From CAZJUP01 sp964549275 (GTDB lineage Bacteria > Fidelibacterota > Marinisomatia > Marinisomatales > TCS55): DNA of 17,572 bases. The stretch's first letter is position 1, and every line of letters starts with the position of its first letter. The notes under the pieces were generated by a model. That model worked only from the letters and a program-made list of their open reading frames with translations. It was not told where the DNA came from and searched no databases. The translations under genes and the position numbers were made by a program. Below, piece by piece: positions 7,857 through 15,993 of the stretch. Location of the stretch: assembly GCA_964549275.1 (NCBI GenBank), contig CAZJUP010000027.1:1-17572 (forward strand). Reading direction: 5' to 3'.

Positions 7857-9413
7857 ATGAAAAAATCACGCGGTAAAATTCTCTGGGTTGATGACGAAAT
7901 TGACCACCTGAAACCACACATCCTTTTCTTAGAAGAAAAAGGATATTCGCTAACTACCTGCACCAATGGGCAGGATGGCATTACCTTGGTCGAGAAACAA
8001 TATTTTGACTTGTTACTTTTAGATCAATTTATGCCCGGGATGGATGGGATTGAAACGTTAAGGGAAATTAAAAATCTTCACCCTGCATTACCTGTCGTCA
8101 TGATAACAAAAAGTGAAGAAGAGTGGCTCATGGATGAAGCCATTTCGGAGAAGATTGAACAATTTCTTATTAAGCCGGTGAATCCTACCCAAATATTTAT
8201 GGCCTGCAAACAGGTGTTGGAAGAAAATAAAATCCTGGAAGAAAAAACAACTGCGGGATATTTAAAAGATTTTCAGGAAATCGAATGGCAGCTTCAGGAA
8301 CCGATGGACTTTGAAGCATGGTGGACCTTGTATACACGATTGGTGCGCTGGCAATTGGATTTTGATGAACACAAAGAAATTGGGTTGGGGCACATATTAA
8401 GCGAACAAATCCAATCCTGTAATCGCGAGTTTACCCGGTTTATTGAAAATAATTATGGTAATTGGATTAAAGAGAATGAAAAACCGGTTTTATCACTGGA
8501 TATTGTAAAAACGCATGTTGCTCCAATTTTGGAGGCGGGAGATAAAGTGTGTTTACTCGTGGTTGATGCCATGCGTTATGACCAATTCATGGCCTTGTTA
8601 CCTTATCTTTCACAACATTTTAATATATCGGTATCGCCTTCAGTATCTATACTACCCTCGGCAACGCCCTTTAGTCGAAACGCCATTTTTTCCGGTCTTT
8701 TTCCGGAAGAGTTTTGTCAAAAATATCCTGAGCAATTAGAATTGATAAAAAAAGATTCCGGCAGCATGAACCAATTTGAGGGAAGATTTTTACGTGACCT
8801 CATGAATAGATTGAATCTCAAAGAAAAATCCCTCCACTATCATAAAATATGGCATGTGGATGAAGGTCAAAGGTTTCAAACCAGAATAGGAGAGTATCTC
8901 CAGACGGATTTGTTGTCAATTGTGGTAAACTTTGTGGATCAATTAGCACACAAACGATCAGAATCGGATGTTTTGAAGGAAATGGTTCCAGATGACTCTG
9001 GTTATAGACAAGCGGTTCAAGCCTGGTTTAACCAATCTTGGATTGCTGCTCTCATGGAGGATATTAAAGATGCTGGTTTTACGATTATTATGACCAGTGA
9101 CCATGGCAGCATTATGGTAAATAAAGGTGCAATTGTGGGAGCCGACAGGGATACCTCTTCCGGTGTGCGGTATAAATATGGTCGGAATTTAAATATTAAT
9201 GAAAAAAGTGCCTTTAAAATCGATCTCCCAATAGATTACCGACTACCTGAATTGGTAAATCAAACAAATTATATTCTCGCCAAGGAAGACGTTTTTTTTC
9301 TTTACCCTAACCAGCAACACCATCATGCATCCCGATTAAAGGGCAGTTTTCAACATGGAGGTATTTCGATGGAAGAAATGCTGATCCCCGTATTAACAAT
9401 GAGTGCAAAATGA
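7857..9413 (+). CDS. porX: PorX-type response regulator with PglZ phosphodiesterase domain
   Basis: A two-domain regulator. Residues 1-120 are a CheY-like receiver with the acidic pair Asp12/Asp13, phospho-acceptor Asp56 (LLLLDQFMPGMDG), Thr84 and Lys106 (FLIKP). A helical linker (about 125-210) leads to a PglZ domain of the alkaline-phosphatase superfamily (about 225-515). All expected metal/catalytic positions are present: Asp237 (VVDAMRYD), Thr270 (PSATPFSRN), Asp361 and His365 (FVDQLAH), Asp415 and His416 (TSDHG) and His500 (FQHGGIS). There is no DNA-binding domain. In Bacteroidota, PorX works with the sensor PorY and sigma factor SigP to control the type IX secretion system, and the PglZ domain has been reported to cleave oligonucleotides. 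The 518-residue length matches the family. No porY or T9SS gene lies in this window, so the output here is inferred by homology. It heads a seven-gene operon and overlaps tsaE by four bases. Confidence 0.93.
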   Translation: MKKSRGKILWVDDEIDHLKPHILFLEEKGYSLTTCTNGQDGITLVEKQYFDLLLLDQFMPGMDGIETLREIKNLHPALPVVMITKSEEEWLMDEAISEKIEQFLIKPVNPTQIFMACKQVLEENKILEEKTTAGYLKDFQEIEWQLQEPMDFEAWWTLYTRLVRWQLDFDEHKEIGLGHILSEQIQSCNREFTRFIENNYGNWIKENEKPVLSLDIVKTHVAPILEAGDKVCLLVVDAMRYDQFMALLPYLSQHFNISVSPSVSILPSATPFSRNAIFSGLFPEEFCQKYPEQLELIKKDSGSMNQFEGRFLRDLMNRLNLKEKSLHYHKIWHVDEGQRFQTRIGEYLQTDLLSIVVNFVDQLAHKRSESDVLKEMVPDDSGYRQAVQAWFNQSWIAALMEDIKDAGFTIIMTSDHGSIMVNKGAIVGADRDTSSGVRYKYGRNLNINEKSAFKIDLPIDYRLPELVNQTNYILAKEDVFFLYPNQQHHHASRLKGSFQHGGISMEEMLIPVLTMSAK

Positions 9414-9850
9414 TTATTAAAGAATTTCAATCTGTTCGGGAAACACAGAATTATGCGGCCCACTTGGCGAATGAAATTCAGGAAGGTACGGTTCTAGCAT
9501 TATATGGGAATTTGGGGACAGGGAAAACAACATTTACACAAGGGTTTGCTCAAGGATTAGGGATTCATGAATCGGTTGGATCTCCTACGTTTAAATTGGT
9601 AAGTGAGTATCAGGGTGACCAAACAACTTTATTTCATGTCGATTGTTATCGGCTTGAATCTCCAGAGGAGTTTCTCAATATTGGCGGAGAAAATTTATTA
9701 AATCCTGTTGATGGAATTACCATTATAGAATGGTCTGAAAGAATTAATCTGTTGTTTGATGCATCTGTAATAAAAATTGAATTTAAACGTATAGAATCTA
9801 AACCAACTTATCGACTGGTCACCCTATCCGGATTAAGGAAGGAAAAGTGA
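9410..9850 (+). CDS. tsaE: tRNA threonylcarbamoyladenosine biosynthesis ATPase TsaE
   Basis: The ATPase subunit of the TsaBDE complex that makes t6A at position 37 of ANN-decoding tRNAs, acting in the cytoplasm. At 146 residues it has normal family length. The Walker A loop is GNLGTGKTT (33-41); SPTF (58-61) is the switch-like family motif; HVDCYRL contains Asp78; and IIEWSERI contains Glu107. The ATG overlaps the porX stop as ATGA, so translation is coupled, and the Shine-Dalgarno is weak. The partner TsaB is next, again with a four-base overlap; TsaD and TsaC must lie elsewhere. As I recall, tsaE next to porX is also common in Bacteroidota, which supports the FCB affiliation. Confidence 0.96.
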   Translation: MIIKEFQSVRETQNYAAHLANEIQEGTVLALYGNLGTGKTTFTQGFAQGLGIHESVGSPTFKLVSEYQGDQTTLFHVDCYRLESPEEFLNIGGENLLNPVDGITIIEWSERINLLFDASVIKIEFKRIESKPTYRLVTLSGLRKEK

Positions 9851-10494
9851 ATATTCTTGCCATAGAGACTGCCACTACATGGTGTGGGGTTGCCCATATT
9901 GTAGACGGAATCTGTGAGGCTATCGTGGAAAAAGATAGCCCTAAAAAACATGCAGAAGTTTTACCGGTTTATATTAAGGAATTGCAAAAAAAATCAGATA
10001 TAAATGTGAAATCGTTGGATGGTATTGCCATCTCTATTGGTCCTGGCTCGTTTACAGGACTTCGCGTTGGTCTTAGCTATGGAAAGGGACTGGCGTATAC
10101 GAATAATCTTCCGATTATTCCTGTTTCAACATTAATGGCCATGGTACATCATACCAGTGTAGATGGAGAAAATTTTAGAGCGATTTTATATTCACACAGG
10201 GATATTGTATACCATCAAATCATTCAACAAAATCAGTCGATCCTTTCAATCCAAAATGAGGCAGAACCTGTAGATTGGCCTTCGGTGATGAAATGGGTTC
10301 ATGATTCAGAAGTCTGGATTCAATGGGGATGTGGACACCTTTCAGGAGCGGATGAAAAATGTATTTCTTCCCGAACTTCGGCGGCTTCAGTTGGAATACT
10401 GGCCAATAAAAATTTTGATGAATGGAAGATTAACAGACCCTTCGACTTAGTTCCAAATTATATTTCACCCTTTAAAATTCATATAAAGAATTGA
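9847..10494 (+). CDS. tsaB: tRNA threonylcarbamoyladenosine biosynthesis protein TsaB
   Basis: The non-catalytic partner that dimerises with TsaD and recruits TsaE for t6A37 tRNA modification. It has the ASKHA-type start MNILAIETATTWCGVA and the strongly diagnostic SIGPGSFTGLRVGLSYGKGLAY (about 63-84), plus His35 in KKHAEVLP. At 215 residues it is within the normal TsaB range, and shorter than TsaD, which would also show HxxxH metal-binding residues; these are absent. The GTG start is preceded by a strong Shine-Dalgarno, AAGGAAGG (9835-9842), inside the end of tsaE, and overlaps the tsaE stop as GTGA. It is followed by rimI with another four-base overlap; tsaB-rimI is a very common gene pair. 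Confidence 0.95.
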   Translation: MNILAIETATTWCGVAHIVDGICEAIVEKDSPKKHAEVLPVYIKELQKKSDINVKSLDGIAISIGPGSFTGLRVGLSYGKGLAYTNNLPIIPVSTLMAMVHHTSVDGENFRAILYSHRDIVYHQIIQQNQSILSIQNEAEPVDWPSVMKWVHDSEVWIQWGCGHLSGADEKCISSRTSAASVGILANKNFDEWKINRPFDLVPNYISPFKIHIKN

Positions 10495-10937
10495 TATATA
10501 GAAAGGCCAAACCGGAAGATTTAAAATCAATTTATGGTATTGAACAGCGTGTTTTTAATTCACCTTGGTCGTTAGAACAACTCAAATGGGAATTGGAAGC
10601 CCAACCGGCGGCAGTGAACTTTGTTGTTGAAAAAGAGGATCGTGTAATTGGCTATATCTTTTTGCATAAAACCAGAGAGGAAGCACAAATTTTGAATATA
10701 GCAGTGGATATTCCTTATCAACACCGAGGTCTTGGTTATAAATTGATTGATAATGTATTGAAAAATTATTTTGAATCAATAGATGTGTATTTAGAAGTAA
10801 ATCGAACTAATTTCCCCGCCATAAATCTATATTTGAAGCAGGGATTCAAAGAAATAGGCATTTGCGAAAAATATTATGAAGATGGGGAGGATGCAATGTT
10901 GATGGTTAAACAGGCTATAATCCATGGCATGGTTTAA
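10491..10937 (+). CDS. rimI: Ribosomal-protein-alanine N-acetyltransferase RimI
   Basis: A GNAT-family acetyltransferase expected to acetylate the N-terminal alanine of ribosomal protein S18 with acetyl-CoA. The 148-residue chain has the GNAT order: FNSPWSLEQLKWEL near the N-terminus, ILNIAV (67-72), the acetyl-CoA loop QHRGLGYKL (77-85), and the RimI-type C-terminal block LEVNRTNFPAINLYLKQGF followed by KYYEDGEDAMLM. The TTG start gives MIYRKAKPEDL, which aligns with the usual RimI N-terminus, and it overlaps the tsaB stop as TTGA; only a weak purine stretch precedes it. The 3' end overlaps accD by 14 bases. Specificity for S18 is family-based; a broader GNAT specificity cannot be excluded. 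Confidence 0.93.
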   Translation: MIYRKAKPEDLKSIYGIEQRVFNSPWSLEQLKWELEAQPAAVNFVVEKEDRVIGYIFLHKTREEAQILNIAVDIPYQHRGLGYKLIDNVLKNYFESIDVYLEVNRTNFPAINLYLKQGFKEIGICEKYYEDGEDAMLMVKQAIIHGMV

Positions 10938-11760
10938 ACGAAAAGAAAATAAAATATCCGAAAAGGGAAAGAAAGATATTCCATCAGGTTTATGGGTAAA
11001 ATGCCCAACCTGCCAAGAGATTCTTTATCAACCGGAATTGGATAAAAACCATTCTGTGTGTCGTCATTGTGGCCATCATTTTCGGGTGTCTCCAGAATTA
11101 TATAAATTACTTTTGCTTGATAGCGGCTCATTTCAGGAACAATTTTCTGCTTTACAACCAGCCGACCCGTTAAAATTCAAGGCAGGGAAAAAATATACCG
11201 ACCAAATTGTCTCTGCTAAAGAAAAATCAGGTCATGAAGAGGCAATCAATTGCTACTCCGGTAAGATAAATGGAAATAGTGTCGTACTCGGTGTAATGAA
11301 TTTTAAATTTATTGGGGGTTCTATGGGATCCGTCGTGGGGGAAAAAGTATCTCGTGCCATAGAGATGGCACGGAATAAAAAAACTCCCTTTATTTTGGTG
11401 TGTGCCTCGGGAGGAGCAAGAATGCAGGAAGGGGCATTATCCCTTATGCAATTGGCCAAGACCAGCGCAAAACTTGCACGATTTCAGGATGAAGGCGGGT
11501 TATATATTCCTGTCCTCACAGACCCGACTACTGGAGGTGTTACTGCCAGTTATGGAATGTTAGGAGATATTATTTTAGCAGAACCGGGAGCTTTAATTGG
11601 ATTTGCTGGACCACGGGTGATAAAGCAAACAATCGGAGAAGATTTACCAGAAGGATTTCAACGTGCTGAATTTTTACTCCAGAAAGGATTCGTGGATCAT
11701 ATCGTTCCCCGGGAAAACTTGAAGTCAGTTTTATCAAATATAATCCAATTATTATCATGA
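10924..11760 (+). CDS. accD: Acetyl-CoA carboxylase carboxyltransferase subunit beta
   Basis: The beta subunit of the carboxyltransferase that, with AccA, transfers CO2 from carboxybiotin to acetyl-CoA to give malonyl-CoA for fatty-acid synthesis. The family start MAWFKRKE is intact. The N-terminal zinc ribbon has Cys27, Cys30, Cys46 and Cys49 (CPTC and CRHC). The crotonase-like core has GGSMGSVVGEKV, the SGGARMQEGALSLMQ acyl-CoA binding segment, TDPTTGGVTASYGMLGD and the oxyanion-type GFAGPRVIKQTIGEDLPEGFQ. The length of 278 residues is normal. It starts inside rimI and overlaps surE by four bases (ATGA), so it depends on the same transcript. accA, accB and accC are not in the window. Confidence 0.97.
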   Translation: MAWFKRKENKISEKGKKDIPSGLWVKCPTCQEILYQPELDKNHSVCRHCGHHFRVSPELYKLLLLDSGSFQEQFSALQPADPLKFKAGKKYTDQIVSAKEKSGHEEAINCYSGKINGNSVVLGVMNFKFIGGSMGSVVGEKVSRAIEMARNKKTPFILVCASGGARMQEGALSLMQLAKTSAKLARFQDEGGLYIPVLTDPTTGGVTASYGMLGDIILAEPGALIGFAGPRVIKQTIGEDLPEGFQRAEFLLQKGFVDHIVPRENLKSVLSNIIQLLS

Positions 11761-12524
11761 TTTCCCGTCCGAAAATTCTTATTGCCAATGATGACGGGAT
11801 TTATGCTGAAGGTATCTATGCTCTTTGGGAAGCCATGTCGGAAATTGGAGAGGTGACTGTTGTGGCTCCGGATACAGAAAAAAGTGCCGTGGGTCATTCA
11901 ATTACCATTTCCGATCCTATTAGAATCCAGAAGGTTACAAGAGCAGGAGGGTTTAAGGGTTATGCCTTAGATGGGACGCCAGCAGATTGTGTAAAAATCG
12001 CAGTTAAATCTATTTTAAAAACCAGGCCTGATATTGTAGTGTCAGGAATAAATGCAGGAGCAAATGTAGGGAGAAATATTATTTATTCCGGTACGATTTC
12101 CGCCGCGACTGAAGGTACCATTCTGGATATCCCTTCTATGGCCATTAGTTTTGATTCCATACGCGGTGGAGATCTCACAGGGTCTAAAATTGTTGCTAAG
12201 CATATGGTGAAAAAAATTTTGAATTATAAATTACCCAAAGGGACTCTGTTAAATGTAAATGTTCCGAATTTGCCCTCGAAGGAAATTAAGGGGTATCAAT
12301 TTACCCATCAGGGGAATAATTATTTTGATGACCGATTTGAAAAACGTGAGGATCCTCGTGGCCGCTTTTATTATTGGATGACGGGGGAAATTATTGATCC
12401 TGATACGTCTCTTGATTTTGATGGGAATGCCATAAAGAATGGATATGTGAGTGTCACCCCTGTTCATTTTGAAATGACTCACCAAGCATTTTTGGATACA
12501 TTAAAAACCTGGAGAATTGATTGA
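11757..12524 (+). CDS. surE: 5'/3'-nucleotidase SurE
   Basis: A metal-dependent phosphatase that removes phosphate from nucleoside 5'- and 3'-monophosphates and in some species short polyphosphate. All the metal ligands are visible: Asp12/Asp13 in IANDDGIYAEG, Ser43 in DTEKSAVGHS and Asn99 in SGINAGANVG. The motifs YALDGTPADCVK and YSGTISAATEG are also typical. The length of 255 residues is normal. The ATG overlaps the accD stop (ATGA), and the gene's own stop overlaps the TTG of guaA (TTGA). Placement directly before GMP synthetase fits nucleotide-pool housekeeping, though that functional link is inference. Confidence 0.96.
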   Translation: MISRPKILIANDDGIYAEGIYALWEAMSEIGEVTVVAPDTEKSAVGHSITISDPIRIQKVTRAGGFKGYALDGTPADCVKIAVKSILKTRPDIVVSGINAGANVGRNIIYSGTISAATEGTILDIPSMAISFDSIRGGDLTGSKIVAKHMVKKILNYKLPKGTLLNVNVPNLPSKEIKGYQFTHQGNNYFDDRFEKREDPRGRFYYWMTGEIIDPDTSLDFDGNAIKNGYVSVTPVHFEMTHQAFLDTLKTWRID

Positions 12525-14071
12525 CAAAAACCCATTCAGGCGGAATTGCGATTCTTGATTTTGGATCCCAATATACCCAACTCATCGCCAGACGGATTCG
12601 GGAACAACATGTTTATTCAGAAATACTTGCACCGAATACTCCTTGGGAACAAATTATTAAAAGAACGCCTAAAGCAATCATCCTTAGTGGGGGGCCATCC
12701 AGTGTTTTTGAAAAGGAAGCTCCGGAATTCGATAAAAATATATTAGACCAATCTATTCCTATATTAGGTATTTGTTATGGTCTTCATATTTTAGCTCATC
12801 ACAGGGGTGGCCGCGTTGAATCAACAGGCCACGGTGAATATGGATTTGCAGAAATCGAAATCAAACAAAGTGAAAATTTGTTTCAAGATATTTCTAATTC
12901 ATCCAGGGTTTGGATGAGTCACATGGATCGTGTGGTACAAATTCCAAATGGATGGCAAATTTTAGCCGAATCATCCAATGGGGTGATTGCAGCCATGGCA
13001 AATCATGATGAGAATAGATATGCTGTACAATTTCATCCTGAAGTAGTTCATACTTCGGATGGAGAAACGATGATTCGGAATTTTTTATTTGAAATATCGG
13101 GATGTACCCCCGATTGGACTCCTGGAAACTTTATCAACAAACAAGTGGAAAAAATCAGGGAGAAAGTTGGAGAAAATCATGTATTGGTGGGTGTAAGCGG
13201 CGGCGTGGATTCTTCCGTTGTGGCTGCCTTGTTACACAAAGCTATTGGGAAGCAGGCAATTGGAGTACTCATCGACCATGGATTGTTAAGAAAAAACGAG
13301 GCCACACAATGTCTTTCCACTTTGAGAAATGGACTCGGTGTCAATGTAAATACCCTTGATGAATCCTCAACATTTTATGAAAAATTATCCGGAATCTCTG
13401 AACCGGAAGAAAAACGAAAAATTATTGGTGAGGAATTTATTCGTTCGTTCGAAAGAATCGCATCCACCTACGGTGAGGTCAAATTCTTAGCACAGGGGAC
13501 CTTATATCCTGATGTGATTGAAAGTGGTGCCAGTATTGGGAAGTCGGCACACGTTATAAAAAGCCACCATAATGTGGGGGGATTGCCCGATGATATGGAA
13601 TTTGAATTAGTAGAACCGCTAAGGGAATTATTTAAAGATGAAGTGAGAAATGTTGGGAGAGAATTAGGATTACCGGAATCCCTCATTCATCGCCATCCTT
13701 TTCCCGGTCCGGGGTTGGCAGTGCGGGTCATTGGTGATGTTACGGAAGAAAGGTTGTCAATCCTTAGGGAAGCTGATGATATTTATATGAATATATTAAT
13801 AGAAGAGGGACTTTATGATGAAATTTGGCAGGCATTTTCTGTCTTAATCCCTGTTAAAACAGTGGGGGTGATGGGGGACCAAAGAACCTACGAAAACCTC
13901 TTGGGTATTCGAGCAGTGACCAGTGCGGATGGTATGACGGCGGATTGGTTTAGAATGCCTGAGCATGTTTTATCTAAAATTTCTAATCGTATCGTGAACT
14001 CAGTTCAAGGAATAAACCGTGTGGTCTATGATATCACATCCAAACCTCCCGGTACGATTGAGTGGGAATAA
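12521..14071 (+). CDS. guaA: GMP synthase (glutamine-hydrolysing)
   Basis: Converts XMP to GMP using glutamine and ATP, the last step of de novo GMP synthesis. The class I amidotransferase domain (about 8-190) has the catalytic triad Cys85 (GICYG), His172 and Glu174 (FHPEV). The ATP pyrophosphatase domain has the PP-loop SGGVDSS (226-232). The C-terminal dimerisation domain ends with the typical DITSKPPGTIEWE. At 516 residues the length is normal. The start is TTG at 12521: GGAG at 12511-12514 lies six bases upstream and no in-frame ATG is near. It is the last gene of the porX operon, and a hairpin spanning its stop codon may end transcription. Confidence 0.97.
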   Translation: MTKTHSGGIAILDFGSQYTQLIARRIREQHVYSEILAPNTPWEQIIKRTPKAIILSGGPSSVFEKEAPEFDKNILDQSIPILGICYGLHILAHHRGGRVESTGHGEYGFAEIEIKQSENLFQDISNSSRVWMSHMDRVVQIPNGWQILAESSNGVIAAMANHDENRYAVQFHPEVVHTSDGETMIRNFLFEISGCTPDWTPGNFINKQVEKIREKVGENHVLVGVSGGVDSSVVAALLHKAIGKQAIGVLIDHGLLRKNEATQCLSTLRNGLGVNVNTLDESSTFYEKLSGISEPEEKRKIIGEEFIRSFERIASTYGEVKFLAQGTLYPDVIESGASIGKSAHVIKSHHNVGGLPDDMEFELVEPLRELFKDEVRNVGRELGLPESLIHRHPFPGPGLAVRVIGDVTEERLSILREADDIYMNILIEEGLYDEIWQAFSVLIPVKTVGVMGDQRTYENLLGIRAVTSADGMTADWFRMPEHVLSKISNRIVNSVQGINRVVYDITSKPPGTIEWE

Positions 14072-14084
14072 TCCCGCTTTTCTC
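14061..14084 (+). terminator. Candidate terminator at the end of guaA
   Basis: AGTGGGA (14061-14067) pairs with TCCCGCT (14072-14078), with one G-T wobble, around an ATAA loop that contains the guaA stop codon. TTTCTCC and an AT-rich stretch follow. The stem is short but GC-rich. The T tract is interrupted by CTCC, so termination may be incomplete and some read-through into glmS is possible. The start of the shared leader block overlaps its tail. Confidence 0.5.
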
Positions 14085-14148
14085 CTTATATTTCGGAACA
14101 AAATTTTTCTTTGTGATTTTATGTAATTAAACAAATTAAACCGAGGGA
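14079..14148 (+). promoter_or_regulatory. glmS leader: block shared with porX leader, and Shine-Dalgarno
   Basis: TTTCTCCTTATATTTCGGAA (14079-14098) is 17/20 identical to the block at 7777-7796 before porX and lies at nearly the same distance from the ATG. GATTTTAT then GTAATT (from 14115) also recurs there. GAGGGA (14143-14148) is a good Shine-Dalgarno, six bases before the glmS ATG. The gap is only 83 bases, too short for the glmS ribozyme/riboswitch, and nothing resembling it is present. Confidence 0.4.
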
Positions 14149-14154
14149 AATGAC

Positions 14155-15993
14155 ATGTGTGGAATAGTGGGGTATTATGGGGAAAAAGATTCTGTTCCTA
14201 TTCTGCTGAATGGCTTAAAGCGGTTAGAATATCGAGGGTATGATTCCGCCGGGATTGCCGTTTTGGACAATAGTGATATTCATGTAGTGAAGCAAGCAGG
14301 AAAAGTGGGAGAACTGGAGTCAAAAGCAGATGATTCTGTACTTGCCGGTACGATTGGTATAGGCCATACACGATGGGCAACACATGGGGAACCAAACGAT
14401 ATAAATGCACACCCCCATATGGATAACAGTGAAACTTTTGTATTAATCCACAATGGAATTATCGAAAATTATTCTGTTCTAAAGCAGTATCTTGAAACGA
14501 AGGGGGTTTTATTTAAGTCAGATACTGATACAGAAGTTCTGGTTCAACTCATTGCTGATATATATCACAGTGATGGTCTCTCATTTGAGGAAGCAGTGCA
14601 AACTGCTCTTTCTCAAGTTGTGGGAACCTATGGCATCGCTGTTTTATGCAAAAATGAACCGGATAAATTGGTTGCCGCACGATTGGGGAGTCCTCTTGTC
14701 TTAGGATTAGGTGAGGGAGATTATTTTCTCGCCAGTGATGCTTCTCCCATTGTCGAATATACCCGAAATGTGATTTATTTAGATGAGGGAGAATGTATCA
14801 TCATCGATGCAGAAGGACATCGTATAAAAACACTTAAAGACAATGAAGTGGTACAGAAAAAGATTGCCACAATTGAGTTCAGTATTGAGGAAATTGAAAA
14901 GGGAAATTACCCTCATTATATGCTGAAAGAAATTCATGAACAATCCAAGACGATTCCTGATACAATGAGAGGACGGTTGAGAATTGAGGAGGGCACTGCA
15001 CATTTAGGGGGCATTCAGGACCATTTACTTCGAATTGAAAGAGCAAAACATTTCTATATTACTGCCTGTGGTACATCTTGGCATGCTGCCTTGATCGGGA
15101 AATATATGCTTGAAGAATTTGCCGGGATTCTGGTTCACGTTGAATATGCGTCTGAATTTAGATATCGTAAACCGGTTATTGACAGCAATACGGTTATAAT
15201 TGCTATTTCCCAATCCGGGGAAACCGCTGATACCTTAGCCGCCATCAAAAAAGCAAAAGAACATGGTGCATTAACTCTTGGGATATGCAATGTTGTAGGC
15301 AGTTCTATTTCCCGTGAAACTGAATGTGGAATTTATACTCATGCGGGACCTGAGATTGGGGTGGCATCAACAAAAGCTTTTACTGCACAAGTCACAGTTT
15401 TATATCTGTTAGCGCTTTATTTCGGCCGTAAAAATGGAATGTCAAAAGCGTCAGGTGTGAAATTGGCACAAGCTATGCAGGGAATTGGTGAACAAGTTGA
15501 ACGGATGATGAAAAATTCGGATGCCATTGAAAAAGTTGCTTGGGATACGGTCAATATGGATAATTTTCTTTATTTAGGTCGCGGGGTTAACTTCCCTGTT
15601 GCTTTGGAGGGAGCATTAAAATTAAAAGAAATTTCATATATCCACGCAGAAGGATACCCGGCAGCAGAAATGAAACACGGGCCCATTGCACTCATTGATG
15701 AAAATATGCCTGTTGTTTTTCTTGCACCTCATGATAGGACCTATGAAAAAGTAGTATCAAATATTCAAGAAGTCAAAGCCAGAAAAGGAATCGTTATCAC
15801 AGTCACGGACAAGAAAACAAATGATTTGATGGCCTTATCAGACCATATAATTGAAGTTCCATCTACCCATCCGCGTATTTTTCCCATTTTGGCGTCAATT
15901 CCCCTTCAATTGTTGGCTTATCAATTGGCTGTATTACGAGGATGTAATATTGATCAACCCAGAAATTTGGCAAAATCAGTCACGGTTGAATAA
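14155..15993 (+). CDS. glmS: Glutamine--fructose-6-phosphate aminotransferase (isomerising)
   Basis: Makes glucosamine-6-phosphate from fructose-6-phosphate and glutamine, the entry step to UDP-GlcNAc for peptidoglycan and lipopolysaccharide. It begins MCGIVGYYG, so Cys2 becomes the N-terminal nucleophile after Met removal. The glutaminase domain (about 1-220) has LEYRGYDSAGIAVL and GHTRWATHGEP. Two SIS domains follow: the first with ACGTSWHA (about 304) and ISQSGETADTLAA (about 351), the second with YLGRGVNFPVALEGALKLKE (about 473) and PAAEMKHGP. The C-terminal RNLAKSVTVE with the catalytic Lys607 is intact. The 612-residue length is normal. Transcription probably starts in its own leader. 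It converges with, and overlaps by 18 bases, the minus-strand recombinase, whose presence has not damaged it. Confidence 0.98.
   Translation: MCGIVGYYGEKDSVPILLNGLKRLEYRGYDSAGIAVLDNSDIHVVKQAGKVGELESKADDSVLAGTIGIGHTRWATHGEPNDINAHPHMDNSETFVLIHNGIIENYSVLKQYLETKGVLFKSDTDTEVLVQLIADIYHSDGLSFEEAVQTALSQVVGTYGIAVLCKNEPDKLVAARLGSPLVLGLGEGDYFLASDASPIVEYTRNVIYLDEGECIIIDAEGHRIKTLKDNEVVQKKIATIEFSIEEIEKGNYPHYMLKEIHEQSKTIPDTMRGRLRIEEGTAHLGGIQDHLLRIERAKHFYITACGTSWHAALIGKYMLEEFAGILVHVEYASEFRYRKPVIDSNTVIIAISQSGETADTLAAIKKAKEHGALTLGICNVVGSSISRETECGIYTHAGPEIGVASTKAFTAQVTVLYLLALYFGRKNGMSKASGVKLAQAMQGIGEQVERMMKNSDAIEKVAWDTVNMDNFLYLGRGVNFPVALEGALKLKEISYIHAEGYPAAEMKHGPIALIDENMPVVFLAPHDRTYEKVVSNIQEVKARKGIVITVTDKKTNDLMALSDHIIEVPSTHPRIFPILASIPLQLLAYQLAVLRGCNIDQPRNLAKSVTVE

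Noticed and set aside
14112..14127. Second CRP-like site in the glmS leader (TGTGATTTTATGTAAT)
   Set aside because: Only the left half-site matches; the right half-site (GTAAT) does not fit TCACA.
14072..14154. glmS ribozyme/riboswitch
   Set aside because: The leader is only 83 bases, AT-rich and without the ribozyme's core; it also carries the block shared with porX.
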